Under the pieces are notes generated by a model, which saw only the letters and a list, made by a program, of their open reading frames with translations, was not told the origin of the DNA and made no database searches. A stretch of DNA of 64,000 bases, from the NCBI GenBank assembly GCA_964458605.1, contig CAYWLS010000002.1, forward strand, positions 124,001 to 188,000. The letters run 5' to 3'. Below are positions 16,098-24,392 of this stretch, in pieces. The position numbers were made by a program, and so were the translations under genes. Every line of letters begins with the position of its first letter. Position 1 is the first letter of the stretch. Source of the DNA: JBBSNV01 sp964458605 (GTDB lineage Bacteria; Pseudomonadota; Alphaproteobacteria; Reyranellales; JAQSWP01).

Positions 16098-16187
16098 TGG
16101 CGGATGGGGTGGGATTCGAACCCACGGCGGCATTGCTGCCACGCCGGTTTTCAAGACCGGTGCCTTAAACCGCTCGGCCACCCATCC
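16098..16187 (-). tRNA. tRNA-Ser (anticodon TGA)
   Basis: On the minus strand the sequence folds as a class II tRNA. The 7-bp acceptor stem is GGATGGG/CCCATCC. The D-arm is GGCCGAGCGGTTTAAGGC. The anticodon stem CCGGT/ACCGG surrounds loop CTTGAAA, giving anticodon TGA. A long variable arm typical of serine tRNA follows, then T-loop GGTTCGAATCC, and CCA is encoded (16100-16098). It reads UCN serine codons, mainly UCA. Its 3' end faces the methyltransferase gene; its 5' side faces two gene fragments. Confidence 0.95.
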
Positions 16188-16235
16188 GTGGGCGGTTCTA
16201 TAGCCTGCGTCGCCGTCCTTTTGAAGCCTGCGCAG

Positions 16236-16490
16236 CTACGCCGAGCGGGACTTCTTCAACTGGCTCTGCAGAAACATCGTGTCGCGGGCGATCGCCGCCT
16301 CCGAGACGGCGGCGAAACTGGACAGCGCCGCGACCAGATGGCGCCAGATGTCTTCCTCGCCGTGCCGCGCGCCCGCTCGAATCAGCCTGCCGTAGTTGAG
16401 CAGTGCCGCAGCCCTGGCCAGACCGCCCAGGCTGCGGCAGTCGCGCCGCAATCTGCCTGGATCGGCCAGTGCCAGCACCGCCCAGGCCAT
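16236..16490 (-). pseudogene. C-terminal fragment of an unidentified minus-strand gene
   Basis: The frame ending at the TAG at 16236 reads like genuine protein for about 85 residues: MAWAVLALADPGRLRRD, then ARAAALLNYGRLIRAG, EEDIWRHLVAALSSF and MFLQSQLKKSRSA. It is amphipathic and helix-rich with normal codon use. Further upstream, from about 16490, the frame instead runs antisense through TPR-coding sequence. So only the C-terminal end remains and no plausible start codon is left. Function unknown. Confidence 0.5.
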
Positions 16491-16907
16491 GCCTATGCCG
16501 GGCTCAAGCAGTTCGACAATGCCATTGCCGCCGACAACGAAATGATTCGGCTCGAGCCTTCCAACGCCATGTACTTCAACCGGCGATGCATGGACCATGC
16601 GGGGCAAGGTCAGTTCGGCAAGGCACTGCAGGATTGCTTCACCGCATTGCGCATGGCCCCCGGCGACCCCGACATTCTCGACAGCCGCGGCTTGGTCTAT
16701 CTGAAATCGGCCAACTACAAGGCCGCCATCGCCGACTACGACGCGGCGCTGAAGCGCAGGGCCGATCTGGCCGAATCGCTCTACGGCCGCGGCATCGCCC
16801 CGCTGAGGACCGGCGATGCCGCCGGCGGCCAGGCCGATATCGATGCGGCGCTGAAGCTCAAGCCCGAGGTGGCGCAGGAACTGGCCGATTACGGCATCGC
16901 GCGCTAG
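16487..16907 (+). pseudogene. TPR-repeat protein, C-terminal fragment
   Basis: From about 16487 the plus strand encodes three to four tetratricopeptide repeats: GHAYAGLKQFDNAIAADNEM, then GQGQFGKALQDCFTALRMAP, SANYKAAIADYDAALKRRADLAESLYGRG and AGGQADIDAALKLKP, ending ELADYGIAR. TPR proteins are protein-protein interaction scaffolds. There is no signal peptide or start at the beginning of the repeats, and the sequence just upstream is the opposite-strand fragment. This is therefore the surviving 3' part of a longer gene. A start at ATG 16541 or 16569 could still give a small product. Confidence 0.6.
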
Positions 16908-17049
16908 CGCCGGCGCGCCACCCGGCCGGCTATACCACCGGATAGGCACCAACCGGCTCGACAAACGCAGCGCCCTGCGGCATCGATGGCGAACGGTCGG
17001 CGCGACCGACATCGGTGCGCGCGGCCTCGCGCAGGGGAGGATTGGCATT

Positions 17050-17754
17050 ATGGACAACGACCTGGTCAAACGCATCGCGGCCGAGTTCTTCGGCACGTTC
17101 TGGCTCACCTTCGGCGGCTGCGGCGCGGCTGTGCTGGCCGCCGCCTTCCCACAGCTCGGCATCGGCTTCCTGGGCGTGGCGCTGGCCTTCGGCCTGACCG
17201 TGCTGTCGATGGCCTATGCGGTGGGCCACATCTCGGGCGGCCATTTCAATCCGGCGGTGACCCTGGGCCTGTGGTCGGCCGGGCGCTGCGCCAATCGTCA
17301 TGTCGTGCCCTATATCGTGGCCCAGCTCGTGGGCGCGATCCTAGGCGCAGGCGCGCTCTACCTGATCGCCTCCGGCAAGGCCGGCTGGACACCGGGCGGT
17401 TTCGCGGCCAACGGCTATGGCGATCTCAGTCCCGGCCATTACAGCCTGGGCGCGGCCTTCCTGACCGAAGCGCTGGCCACGTTCTTCTTCCTGTTCATCA
17501 TCCTGGGCTCGACCTCGCGCGGCGCGGCGGTCGGCTTCGCCGGCATCCCGATCGGCCTGGCCCTGACCCTGATCCACCTGGTCGTGATCCCGGTCACCAA
17601 CACCTCGGTCAATCCCGCGCGCAGCACCGGTCCGGCGCTCTTCGCCGAGGGCGGCTATTTGGGCCAGCTCTGGCTGTTCTGGCTGGCGCCGATCCTGGGC
17701 GCGGTGATCGCCGGCCTGGTGGCGCGCTGGCTGTACGAGCACGACGAGACCTGA
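17050..17754 (+). CDS. aqpZ: Aquaporin Z
   Basis: The 234-residue MIP-family channel has six membrane helices and both NPA half-helices: GGHFNPAVTLG in the first half and NTSVNPARSTGPA in the second. The Arg after the second NPA and the narrow-filter His (LIHLVVIPVTN) fit a water-selective aquaporin rather than a glyceroporin. The start ATG 17050 follows AGGGGAGGATT. Apart from the convergent marC gene 11 nt downstream it stands alone. Confidence 0.95.
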   Translation: MDNDLVKRIAAEFFGTFWLTFGGCGAAVLAAAFPQLGIGFLGVALAFGLTVLSMAYAVGHISGGHFNPAVTLGLWSAGRCANRHVVPYIVAQLVGAILGAGALYLIASGKAGWTPGGFAANGYGDLSPGHYSLGAAFLTEALATFFFLFIILGSTSRGAAVGFAGIPIGLALTLIHLVVIPVTNTSVNPARSTGPALFAEGGYLGQLWLFWLAPILGAVIAGLVARWLYEHDET

Positions 17755-17765
17755 CGCCGCCGCCC

Positions 17766-18437
17766 TCACCCGGCCTTCAGCGACGCCCACAGGTCGTAAA
17801 CGCCGCTCCACAGGATCTGCACGCCGATGCAGATCAGGATGAAGGCCATCAGGCGGATCACCACCTCGGTGCCGGCCGCGCCCAGCGCGCGGCGGATCAG
17901 GTTGGCGCCCCAGAAGCAGAAGAAGATGGTCAGGCTGAGCGCCACCACCGCCGCCAGCGCGCCGACGAAGAAGTGCCATTCCTGCATCATGTCGGTGCGC
18001 GCCGGCCGGCCGGTGCCCAGCGCGATCAGCACCGCGATGGTGCCCGGCCCCGTGGTCAGCGGCATGGTCAGCGGATAGAAGGTCTTGCGCAGGAATTCAT
18101 GGTCCGAGATCGCCGATTGCAGCCCCGCATCGTGCGGCGCGGGCGTGAAGGCGTCCTCGTGCAGCATCTTCCAGCCCGCCGCCGCCACCACCAGCCCGCC
18201 GGCCACCCGCAGCACCGGCAGCGAGATGCCGAAGAACGCCAGCACATAGGCGCCGATATAGAGCGAGCCCAGCAGGAAGAAGAAAGAATAGATGGCGATG
18301 CGCAGCGCCATGCGGCGGCGCAGCTGCGGGCTGGCCCGGCCGGTCATGCTGAAGAACACCATGGCGGCGCCGATCGGATCGACGATCGGGAACGCCGCCA
18401 GGAACACCAGCAGGAAGGTGTCGATGCTGTCGCTCAT
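17766..18437 (-). CDS. MarC family integral membrane protein
   Basis: The 223-residue UPF0056/MarC protein has six predicted membrane helices. Family hallmarks are FPIVDPIGAAMVFFSMT near the N-terminus and PLTMPLTTGPGTIAVLIALG in the middle. MarC was once tied to multiple antibiotic resistance but has no proven role there; a transport function is assumed. It is convergent with aqpZ. The start ATG 18437 opens MSDSIDTFLLVFLAAFP. Confidence 0.9.
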   Translation of the reverse strand: MSDSIDTFLLVFLAAFPIVDPIGAAMVFFSMTGRASPQLRRRMALRIAIYSFFFLLGSLYIGAYVLAFFGISLPVLRVAGGLVVAAAGWKMLHEDAFTPAPHDAGLQSAISDHEFLRKTFYPLTMPLTTGPGTIAVLIALGTGRPARTDMMQEWHFFVGALAAVVALSLTIFFCFWGANLIRRALGAAGTEVVIRLMAFILICIGVQILWSGVYDLWASLKAG

Positions 18438-18558
18438 CGCCGCCAGTGTAGCAGAGCCGGCCGGCGGAAGATGCTGCGGAAGACGCCAGCGCCAATCGCT
18501 TTTTGACGGAAGCGCTGCGATGCTTCCGTCCCACCCCGACCCGCTCTAGCATCGGATC

Positions 18559-19326
18559 ATGCGTCGCTCCCCGCCCCTGCCGTTGCTGCGTCTGCTGCTG
18601 CCGCTGTTCGTGCTGCTCCTGCCGGACCGGGCGGCCGCCCAGACGCCCCTGCGCGCGCCGGGCATCGACGCCGCAGACGATCGGGTGCCGGTCGACATCG
18701 CGCAGATGCCGTGGCGCGCCATCGGCAAGGTGCAGACCAACCTGGCGACATCCTGCACCGGAACGCTGATCGGAGCGCGGCTGGTGCTGACTGCGGGCCA
18801 CTGCCTGTACCAGAAGGCGCGGCGGCAACTGCTGCCGGTGTCCTCGCTGCATTTCCTGGCTGGCGTCAAGGGCGGCGATTTCGCTGCCCATGCGCTGGTG
18901 ATCCGGGTCGAGCATGCGTCGGGCCTGCTGGCGCTGCTGCGCGGCGAGAGCCGCGAGCTTGGCGACGACTGGGCGGTGCTGGTGCTCGACCAGCCCCTGG
19001 GCGAGCGCTTCGGCATCCTGCCGCTGGCGCGCACGCCGCTGCCGCCAGGCACGGCACTGAAATCTGCGGGCTATGCCCAGGACCATCGCCTGAAGCTGAT
19101 GGCCGATCCGGACTGCCGCACGCTGCCCGGCGCGCCGGGCGGATTGATCGGCCACGACTGCGAAGTCACCCATGGCAACAGCGGCGGGCCGCTGCTGGTG
19201 CAGCAGGATGGACAGTGGATGGTCGCCGGCATCGTGCAGGGCCAGCTGCGCTTCGCCGATCGCGCGCCGCTGGCGGTGGCGGTCGATGTCGCGGTGCTGC
19301 GCCAGCGGCTGGCGGCGTGGCAATAG
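18559..19326 (+). CDS. Secreted trypsin-like serine protease
   Basis: The 255-residue protein has an N-terminal signal peptide (LLLPLFVLLLP, cut near AAAQT). The S1-type catalytic triad is visible: LVLTAGHCLYQ (His), GDDWAVLVLDQPLG (Asp) and CEVTHGNSGGPLLV (Ser). Paired cysteines near CTGTLIG/GHC and CRT/DCE suggest disulfides, in keeping with export. The substrate is unknown. It is a stand-alone gene preceding an SDR gene by about 50 nt. It is a different lineage from the FHA-linked protease at 43252-44658. Confidence 0.9.
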   Translation: MRRSPPLPLLRLLLPLFVLLLPDRAAAQTPLRAPGIDAADDRVPVDIAQMPWRAIGKVQTNLATSCTGTLIGARLVLTAGHCLYQKARRQLLPVSSLHFLAGVKGGDFAAHALVIRVEHASGLLALLRGESRELGDDWAVLVLDQPLGERFGILPLARTPLPPGTALKSAGYAQDHRLKLMADPDCRTLPGAPGGLIGHDCEVTHGNSGGPLLVQQDGQWMVAGIVQGQLRFADRAPLAVAVDVAVLRQRLAAWQ

Positions 19327-19374
19327 CCGCCTGCGCTGCTATGGTCGGTCCAACATGGACAACGGGAGCACGAC

Positions 19375-20172
19375 ATGAAGATCGACGGCACGGCAGCCCT
19401 GGTCACCGGCGCGGGCTCGGGCATGGGCGCGGCCACGGCGCGCTATCTTGCCCAACGCGGCGCCCGCGTCACCCTGCTCGATCTCAACGCCAGATCGGTG
19501 GCCGACACGGCCAAGGAATGCGGCGGGCTGGCGCTGGGCTGCGACGTCACCGACGAGGCGGCGATGGAAGCCGCGCTCGACCAGGCGGCGGCGAAGCATG
19601 GCCCGACCCGCATCCTGGTCAATTGCGCCGGCGTGGCCGATTCGGGCTCCACGGTGAAGCGCAGCGGCGAGATGAAGCCGCTCGAGCAGTTCCGCCGCGT
19701 GCTGGATATCAACCTGACCGGCACCTGGAACGCCATGCGGCTGGCGGCGGCGCGGCTGCGCAGCGTCGAGCCGCTGGGCGACCCGACGGTCGAACCGGGC
19801 ACCGCCGGCGATAGCGGCGGCGAGCGCGGCGTGTTCGTCAACACCGCCTCGGTCGCCGGGCTGGATTTCCCGCCCGGCGCCGCACCCTATGTCGCGGCCA
19901 AGGCCGGCGTGGTGGCGCTGACCACGGCGCTGGCGCGCGAATTTGCGGTGCTGGGCATCAGGGTGATGGCGATCGCGCCCGGCCTGATCGATACGCCGAT
20001 GCTGGCCGGTCTCGATGCCGGCTATCGCGCCAAGATGACCCAGGGCGTGCCCTTCCCCAAGCGCTTCGGCCAGCCGGCCGAATTCGCCCGCCTGGTCGGC
20101 GAGATCGTCGGCAACGGCATGCTGAACGGCTCGACGGTGCGGCTGGACGGCGCGCTGCGGCTGATCGTGTAG
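19375..20172 (+). CDS. SDR oxidoreductase (3-hydroxyacyl-CoA dehydrogenase type 2-like)
   Basis: The 265-residue classical short-chain dehydrogenase has an NAD-binding TGxxxGxG motif as TGAGSGMGAAT at residues 11-21, LDLN after beta-2 (NAD preference), and NCAGVADSG. The active-site Ser lies in FVNTASVAGLD and YxxxK is APYVAAKAG. The insertion around VEPLGDPTVEPG and the C-terminal RFGQPAEFARLVGEIV resemble the HSD10/fabG-like branch acting on short-chain 3-hydroxyacyl-CoA. It lies 11 nt upstream of the DSD1-type gene and the two may be co-transcribed. Confidence 0.88.
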   Translation: MKIDGTAALVTGAGSGMGAATARYLAQRGARVTLLDLNARSVADTAKECGGLALGCDVTDEAAMEAALDQAAAKHGPTRILVNCAGVADSGSTVKRSGEMKPLEQFRRVLDINLTGTWNAMRLAAARLRSVEPLGDPTVEPGTAGDSGGERGVFVNTASVAGLDFPPGAAPYVAAKAGVVALTTALAREFAVLGIRVMAIAPGLIDTPMLAGLDAGYRAKMTQGVPFPKRFGQPAEFARLVGEIVGNGMLNGSTVRLDGALRLIV

Positions 20173-20183
20173 GAGAAGCGGCG

Positions 20184-21269
20184 ATGCTGGTTTCCGATCT
20201 CGACACGCCGGCGCTGCTGCTCGACCGCGCGGTGCTGAAGCGCAACCTCGCCCGCATGAGCGCGCGGATGAAGGCGCAAGGGATCAAGCTGCGGCCGCAT
20301 CTGAAGACCGCCAAATCGGCCGCCGTCGCGGCGCTGGCGCATGAGGGCAGCGGCATCACCGTCTCGACCCTGGCCGAGGCGCGCTATTTCCGGCAGCACG
20401 GCATTTCCGACATCCTCTACGGCGTCGGCATCGCGCCCGGCCGGCTCGACGCCGCGGCCGAGCTGGGCGTCAAGATCGTGCTCGATTCGCTGGAGGCGGC
20501 CCGCGCCGTTGCCGCGCATGGGGCACAGCACCTTGCGCTGATCGAGATCGATTGCGGCCAGCACCGCGCCGGTATCGCGGCCGACTCCCCGCTGCTGCTG
20601 GACATCGCCCGCGCGCTGGGCGGCAAGCTGGCCGGCGTCATGACCCATGCCGGCCATTCCTATCACTGCCGCAGCATCGCCGCGATCGCGGCCGTCGCCG
20701 AGCAGGAGCGCGCCGCTGCGGTGATGGCGGCCGAGCGGCTGCGCGCGGCCGGCCTGCCCTGCCCGATCGTCAGCGCCGGCTCGACGCCGACCGCGATCCA
20801 TGGCGCGCGCCATGACGGCCTGACCGAGATGCGGCCCGGCGTCTACATGTTCAACGATCTCGACCAGCTCGCCATCGGCTCGTGCGGGCCGGACGACCTG
20901 GCGCTGTCGGTGCTGGCCTCGGTGATCGGCTGCTATCCCGACCGCAACCAGGCGCTGGTCGATGCCGGCGCGCTGGCGCTGTCCAAGGATGTCAGCGCCC
21001 AGGAATTCACGCCGCAGGTCGGCTTCGGCAGCATCGCCGATCCCGACCTCAAGGGCCTGGCGGTCAACGACGTCAACCAGGAGCACGGCTTCGTCAACGG
21101 CGCAGCGGGCGTGCCGTTCGAGCGCCTGGCGCTGGGCCGCAAGCTGCGCGTGCTGCCCAACCACGCCTGCATCACCGCCGCGGCCTACGACCGCTACCAT
21201 GTGATCGACAGCGCGCTCGACGGCGGCCGCACGGTGGTCGATGTGTGGGAGCGCGTGAACGGATGGTGA
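20184..21269 (+). CDS. DSD1-family PLP enzyme (D-threonine aldolase / D-serine dehydratase type)
   Basis: The 361-residue fold-type III PLP enzyme has the Schiff-base lysine in RPHLKTAKS near residue 40. The metal-binding His-x-Cys pair of the eukaryotic-type D-serine dehydratase is present as LPNHACITAA near the C-terminus. The family includes D-threonine aldolase and 3-hydroxy-D-aspartate aldolase as well, and sequence alone does not choose between them. The start ATG 20184 follows AGGAGAAG. It is probably co-transcribed with the preceding SDR gene. Confidence 0.85.
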   Translation: MLVSDLDTPALLLDRAVLKRNLARMSARMKAQGIKLRPHLKTAKSAAVAALAHEGSGITVSTLAEARYFRQHGISDILYGVGIAPGRLDAAAELGVKIVLDSLEAARAVAAHGAQHLALIEIDCGQHRAGIAADSPLLLDIARALGGKLAGVMTHAGHSYHCRSIAAIAAVAEQERAAAVMAAERLRAAGLPCPIVSAGSTPTAIHGARHDGLTEMRPGVYMFNDLDQLAIGSCGPDDLALSVLASVIGCYPDRNQALVDAGALALSKDVSAQEFTPQVGFGSIADPDLKGLAVNDVNQEHGFVNGAAGVPFERLALGRKLRVLPNHACITAAAYDRYHVIDSALDGGRTVVDVWERVNGW

Positions 21270-21273
21270 GCCC

Positions 21274-21366
21274 TTCCGTCATCCTGAGAGGCGAAGGATC
21301 CTGCCCCGGCAACGCAAGCCTATCGCGCCGACCCAAGATGCTTCGCTGCGCCCGGCACGACGATCA
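21274..21366. repeat. Dispersed extragenic palindromic element, copy A
   Basis: The gap contains CGTCATCCTGAGAGGCGAAGGATC and, some 45 nt on, AAGATGCTTCGCTGCGCCCGGCACGACG. The second half is nearly the same as 55113-55139 (GGATGCTTCGCTGCGCTCGGCATGACG). It lies between convergent genes and just touches the stop of the minus-strand SDR. Confidence 0.65.
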
Positions 21367-22137
21367 CAGCGAATTCACCGTGTGCCCGCCGTCGACCACA
21401 ATGGTGGCGCCGGTCATGAAGGCGCCGGCGTCGGAGCACAGCAGCAGCAGTGGCCCGTCGAGATCCTTGGGCTGGCCCAGCCGGCGCTGCGGCACGCGCC
21501 TGATCAGCTCCTGGCCCGGCGGCGTCTGCCAGAACGGCCGGTTGAGATCGGTCTCGATATAGCCCGGCGCCAGGGCGTTGACCTGGATGCCGTGGCGCGC
21601 CCATTCCATCGCCAGCACCTTGGTCAGGTGGATCAGCGCCGCCTTGGCCGCGGCATAGGCCGGAATCTGGCCGATGGTGCGGATGCCGGTGATCGAGGCG
21701 ATGTTGACGATGCGGCCGCCCTGAAGCGTGCCGTCCTTGCGCGCCGCCACCATGCGCCTGGCGGCGGTCTGCGCCACCAGCCAGGCGCCGCGCAGATTGG
21801 TGTCGGCCACCTGGTCCCAGTCGGCGTCGCTCATGTCGAGCGTCGGCTTGACCACGCTGATGCCGGCATTGTTGATCACGATGCCGATCGGCCCCATCGC
21901 CTTTTCCGCCTCGGCGAAGCCGGCGCGGATCGAGTCGCCGTCGGTCACATCCATGGCCACCGCCCAGGCGCGATCGCCGCCCAGTTCCTCGACCAGCGCC
22001 TTGAGCTTGTCGGTGCGGCGCGCCGCCAGCACCACCTTGGCGCCATGCGCCGCCAGCACGCGGGCGAAATGTTCGCCCAGCCCCGCCGATGCGCCGGTCA
22101 CCAGCGCCACTTGTCCGGAAAGATCGAATGTCGTCAT
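21364..22137 (-). CDS. SDR family oxidoreductase
   Basis: The 257-residue classical SDR shows TGASAGLGEHFA (cofactor loop), LAARRTDKL (a basic residue after beta-2, favouring NADP), NNAGIS, and Ser in IVNIASITGIR. YxxxK is AYAAAKAAL and the C-terminal GATIVVDGGHTV is the usual family end. The substrate is unknown. I start at ATG 22137 (MTTFDLSGQ), the normal family N-terminus. It is divergent from the MFS permease gene. Confidence 0.9.
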   Translation of the reverse strand: MTTFDLSGQVALVTGASAGLGEHFARVLAAHGAKVVLAARRTDKLKALVEELGGDRAWAVAMDVTDGDSIRAGFAEAEKAMGPIGIVINNAGISVVKPTLDMSDADWDQVADTNLRGAWLVAQTAARRMVAARKDGTLQGGRIVNIASITGIRTIGQIPAYAAAKAALIHLTKVLAMEWARHGIQVNALAPGYIETDLNRPFWQTPPGQELIRRVPQRRLGQPKDLDGPLLLLCSDAGAFMTGATIVVDGGHTVNSL

Positions 22138-22184
22138 GGCCCGCACCGTTGCACAGAACCGCGCCAAGCCTCAAGCTCCGCGCC

Positions 22185-23432
22185 GTGCCGCCATCGACAT
22201 CCCAAACCTGCACGCGCTGGAAGCTGGTGATCGTCCTGATCGCCTGCGGCGTGGTGGCGGCCACCCATGTCGGCAAGGCGCCGCCGTCGCTGCCGCCGAT
22301 GCGGGCGGAGCTGGGCTTCGGCCTGGCGGCCAGCGGCTGGGTGCTGTCGATGATCAACGTCGTCGGCATGGCGATCGGCCTGTTCGCCGGCCTGCTGGCC
22401 GACCGGATCGGCCCGCGCCGCGCCGTACTTTGCGGCCTGGCGCTGCTGGCCATCGCCGACATCGCCGGCGCCTTCGCCCAATCCGTCGAGGCGGTGCTGC
22501 TCGGCCGCTTCGTCGAGGGCATCGGCTTCTTCGCCACCGTGGTGGCGACGCCCGCCGCCATGCTGCCGGCCACGGAGCCGCGCCACCAGCGCCTGGTGCT
22601 GGGCATGTGGGGCGCCTACATGCCGGCCGGCACGTCCGCCATGCTGCTGATCGCGCCGCTGGTGCTGCCCGGCCTGGGCTGGCGCGGGCTGTGGGCGATC
22701 GACGGCGCGCTGTCGCTGCTGCTGCTGGTGCTGCTGGCCAGCCTGCCGGCGCCGCCGCAGCGCCCCGCATACGGCCACGGGGCCGCGCGGCTCGACTGGC
22801 GCAGCGTGCGCTCGGTGCTGCGTGCGGGGCCGCTGCTGCTGGCCTTCTGCTTCGCCAGCTACACCGTCTCGTTCATCGCCATCGCCGGCTTCCTGCCGAC
22901 CTACATGGTCGAGCAGCGCGGGCTGACGCCGGGCCATGCCGCGCTGCTGACGGCGGCCTTCGCCGCCAGCAACATCGTCGGCAACGTCGCCTCCGGTCCG
23001 CTGCAGAACCGGGGCGTCGGGCGCTGGGTGCTGATCCTGGCGGCGGCGGCGATCATGGCCGGCTGCATCGGCGCGATCTTCGCCGACAGCCTGCCCGACG
23101 GGCTGCGCTACGCCGCCTGCATCCTCATGTCGGCCGGCGGCGGGCTGGCGCCGGGCGCGCTGTTCGCCAGCGTGCCGCGCAACGCCCCGCCAAATCCCCG
23201 AGGCGGCCCGGCCCTGATCGGCGCCACCAATGGGCTGATGCTGCAAGGCTCCAATCTCGGCAACACCCTGGGGCCGCCGCTGCTGGCCGCCATCGTCGCC
23301 GCCAGCGGCCAGTGGCATGACGGGCGCTACCTGCTATGGGCCTCGCTGGCGCTGTGCGCGGCGGGCGCGCTGGCGCTGCGGACTGTGGAGAAGCGGCGGG
23401 ACGGGGTTTCCGCCACCGGCAAAGCGGCGTAA
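22185..23432 (+). CDS. MFS transporter
   Basis: The roughly 415-residue major facilitator has 12 predicted membrane helices and the loop 2-3 motif as GLLADRIGPRRAVL. The cyanate/CynX- or sugar-porter-like drug-proton families share this outline, and no substrate can be given. The start is uncertain: GTG 22185 (VPPSTSQTC) avoids overlapping the divergent SDR, while ATG 22128 would overlap the SDR start by 10 nt. Neither has a clear ribosome site. The C-terminus ends 9 nt before the DsbA-family gene. Confidence 0.87.
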   Translation: MPPSTSQTCTRWKLVIVLIACGVVAATHVGKAPPSLPPMRAELGFGLAASGWVLSMINVVGMAIGLFAGLLADRIGPRRAVLCGLALLAIADIAGAFAQSVEAVLLGRFVEGIGFFATVVATPAAMLPATEPRHQRLVLGMWGAYMPAGTSAMLLIAPLVLPGLGWRGLWAIDGALSLLLLVLLASLPAPPQRPAYGHGAARLDWRSVRSVLRAGPLLLAFCFASYTVSFIAIAGFLPTYMVEQRGLTPGHAALLTAAFAASNIVGNVASGPLQNRGVGRWVLILAAAAIMAGCIGAIFADSLPDGLRYAACILMSAGGGLAPGALFASVPRNAPPNPRGGPALIGATNGLMLQGSNLGNTLGPPLLAAIVAASGQWHDGRYLLWASLALCAAGALALRTVEKRRDGVSATGKAA

Positions 23433-23441
23433 ACTGCAATC

Positions 23442-24125
23442 ATGTACGTCGACATCGTTTCCGACACGGTTTGCCCGTGGTGCTTCATCGGCAAGCGCCG
23501 CTTCGAGCGTGCGCTGGCCCTGTCCGGCCGCAACGACATCATGGTGGCGTGGCGCCCGTTCCAGCTCAATCCCGACATGCCGGCCGAGGGCATGGAGCGG
23601 CAGGCCTATCTCGCCGCCAAGTTCGGCGGCGGCGGCCGGGTGCAGCAGATCTACGGCGCCATCGCCGAGACCGGCAAGGAAGAAGGCATCGACTTCCATT
23701 TCGAGCGCATCCAGCGCATGCCCAACACCTTGGCCTCGCACCGGCTGGTGCGGCTGGGCGCCAAGCAGTCGGTGCAGGATGCGGTGGTGGAGAATCTGTT
23801 CCGCGCCTATTTCGTCGAGGGTCGCGACGTCGGCAGCCCCGACGTGCTGGTCGACATCGCCGTGGAATCGGGCATCGAGCGCGAGGCGGCGGCGGGCTAC
23901 ATGCAAAGCGCCGAGGACAAGGACGAGATCGTGTCGTCCGATCTCTATGCGCGCCGCCTGGGCATCAACGGCGTGCCATGCTTCATCGTCAACCGCCGCT
24001 ACGCCGTCTCCGGCGCGCAGCCGCCCGAGGCGTTCCAGCAGGTGTTCGAGCTGGCTGCCCAGGACGAGCTGGCCCAGCCCGAGGGCGCCAACCCGCCGCA
24101 ACCGACGCCCGCGCCGGGGGCGTAG
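23442..24125 (+). CDS. DsbA-family oxidoreductase (FrnE-like)
   Basis: The 227-residue thioredoxin-fold protein has the CPWC redox motif near residues 12-15 (SDTVCPWCFIGKRRFERAL). The helical insertion of the FrnE/2-hydroxychromene-isomerase-like branch follows, and a cis-proline region is seen as GINGVPCFIVNRRY. There is no signal peptide, so it is probably a cytosolic dithiol oxidoreductase or isomerase. It follows the MFS gene with a 9-nt gap. The C-terminal NPPQPTPAPG tail is low-complexity. Confidence 0.9.
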   Translation: MYVDIVSDTVCPWCFIGKRRFERALALSGRNDIMVAWRPFQLNPDMPAEGMERQAYLAAKFGGGGRVQQIYGAIAETGKEEGIDFHFERIQRMPNTLASHRLVRLGAKQSVQDAVVENLFRAYFVEGRDVGSPDVLVDIAVESGIEREAAAGYMQSAEDKDEIVSSDLYARRLGINGVPCFIVNRRYAVSGAQPPEAFQQVFELAAQDELAQPEGANPPQPTPAPGA

Positions 24126-24140
24126 CGTCCAAAGCGCGTC

Positions 24141-24170
24141 GCCCCGGAAACGCGCAGCGTTATCCGGGGC
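24141..24170. other. Extragenic stem-loop
   Basis: GCCCCGGAAACGC (24141-24153) can pair with GCGTTATCCGGGGC (24157-24170) with a one-base bulge around a 3-nt loop. There is no T-run. It sits in the 267-nt gap between the DsbA-like and nitronate monooxygenase genes. It may terminate the upstream transcript or be a REP-type sequence. Confidence 0.45.
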
Positions 24171-24392
24171 CCCTGTCGATACAAAACACCGTCGATACCA
24201 AAGACCACGGTCATTCGTTGAGCGATGGGCCCCGGGTCTCGCCCGTGTTCGTTACACGCAGCCGCCCCACCAACCCTGCGCGGGCTCGCCCGAGGTGACG
24301 CGCTTTTTCGCACAGCAATTCGCCTCGTCTTCTCCCGCTTGCGCGACAGGGGCATGATAGTGCCGTCGCCACCTCACTCTCCGGAGCCTCCC

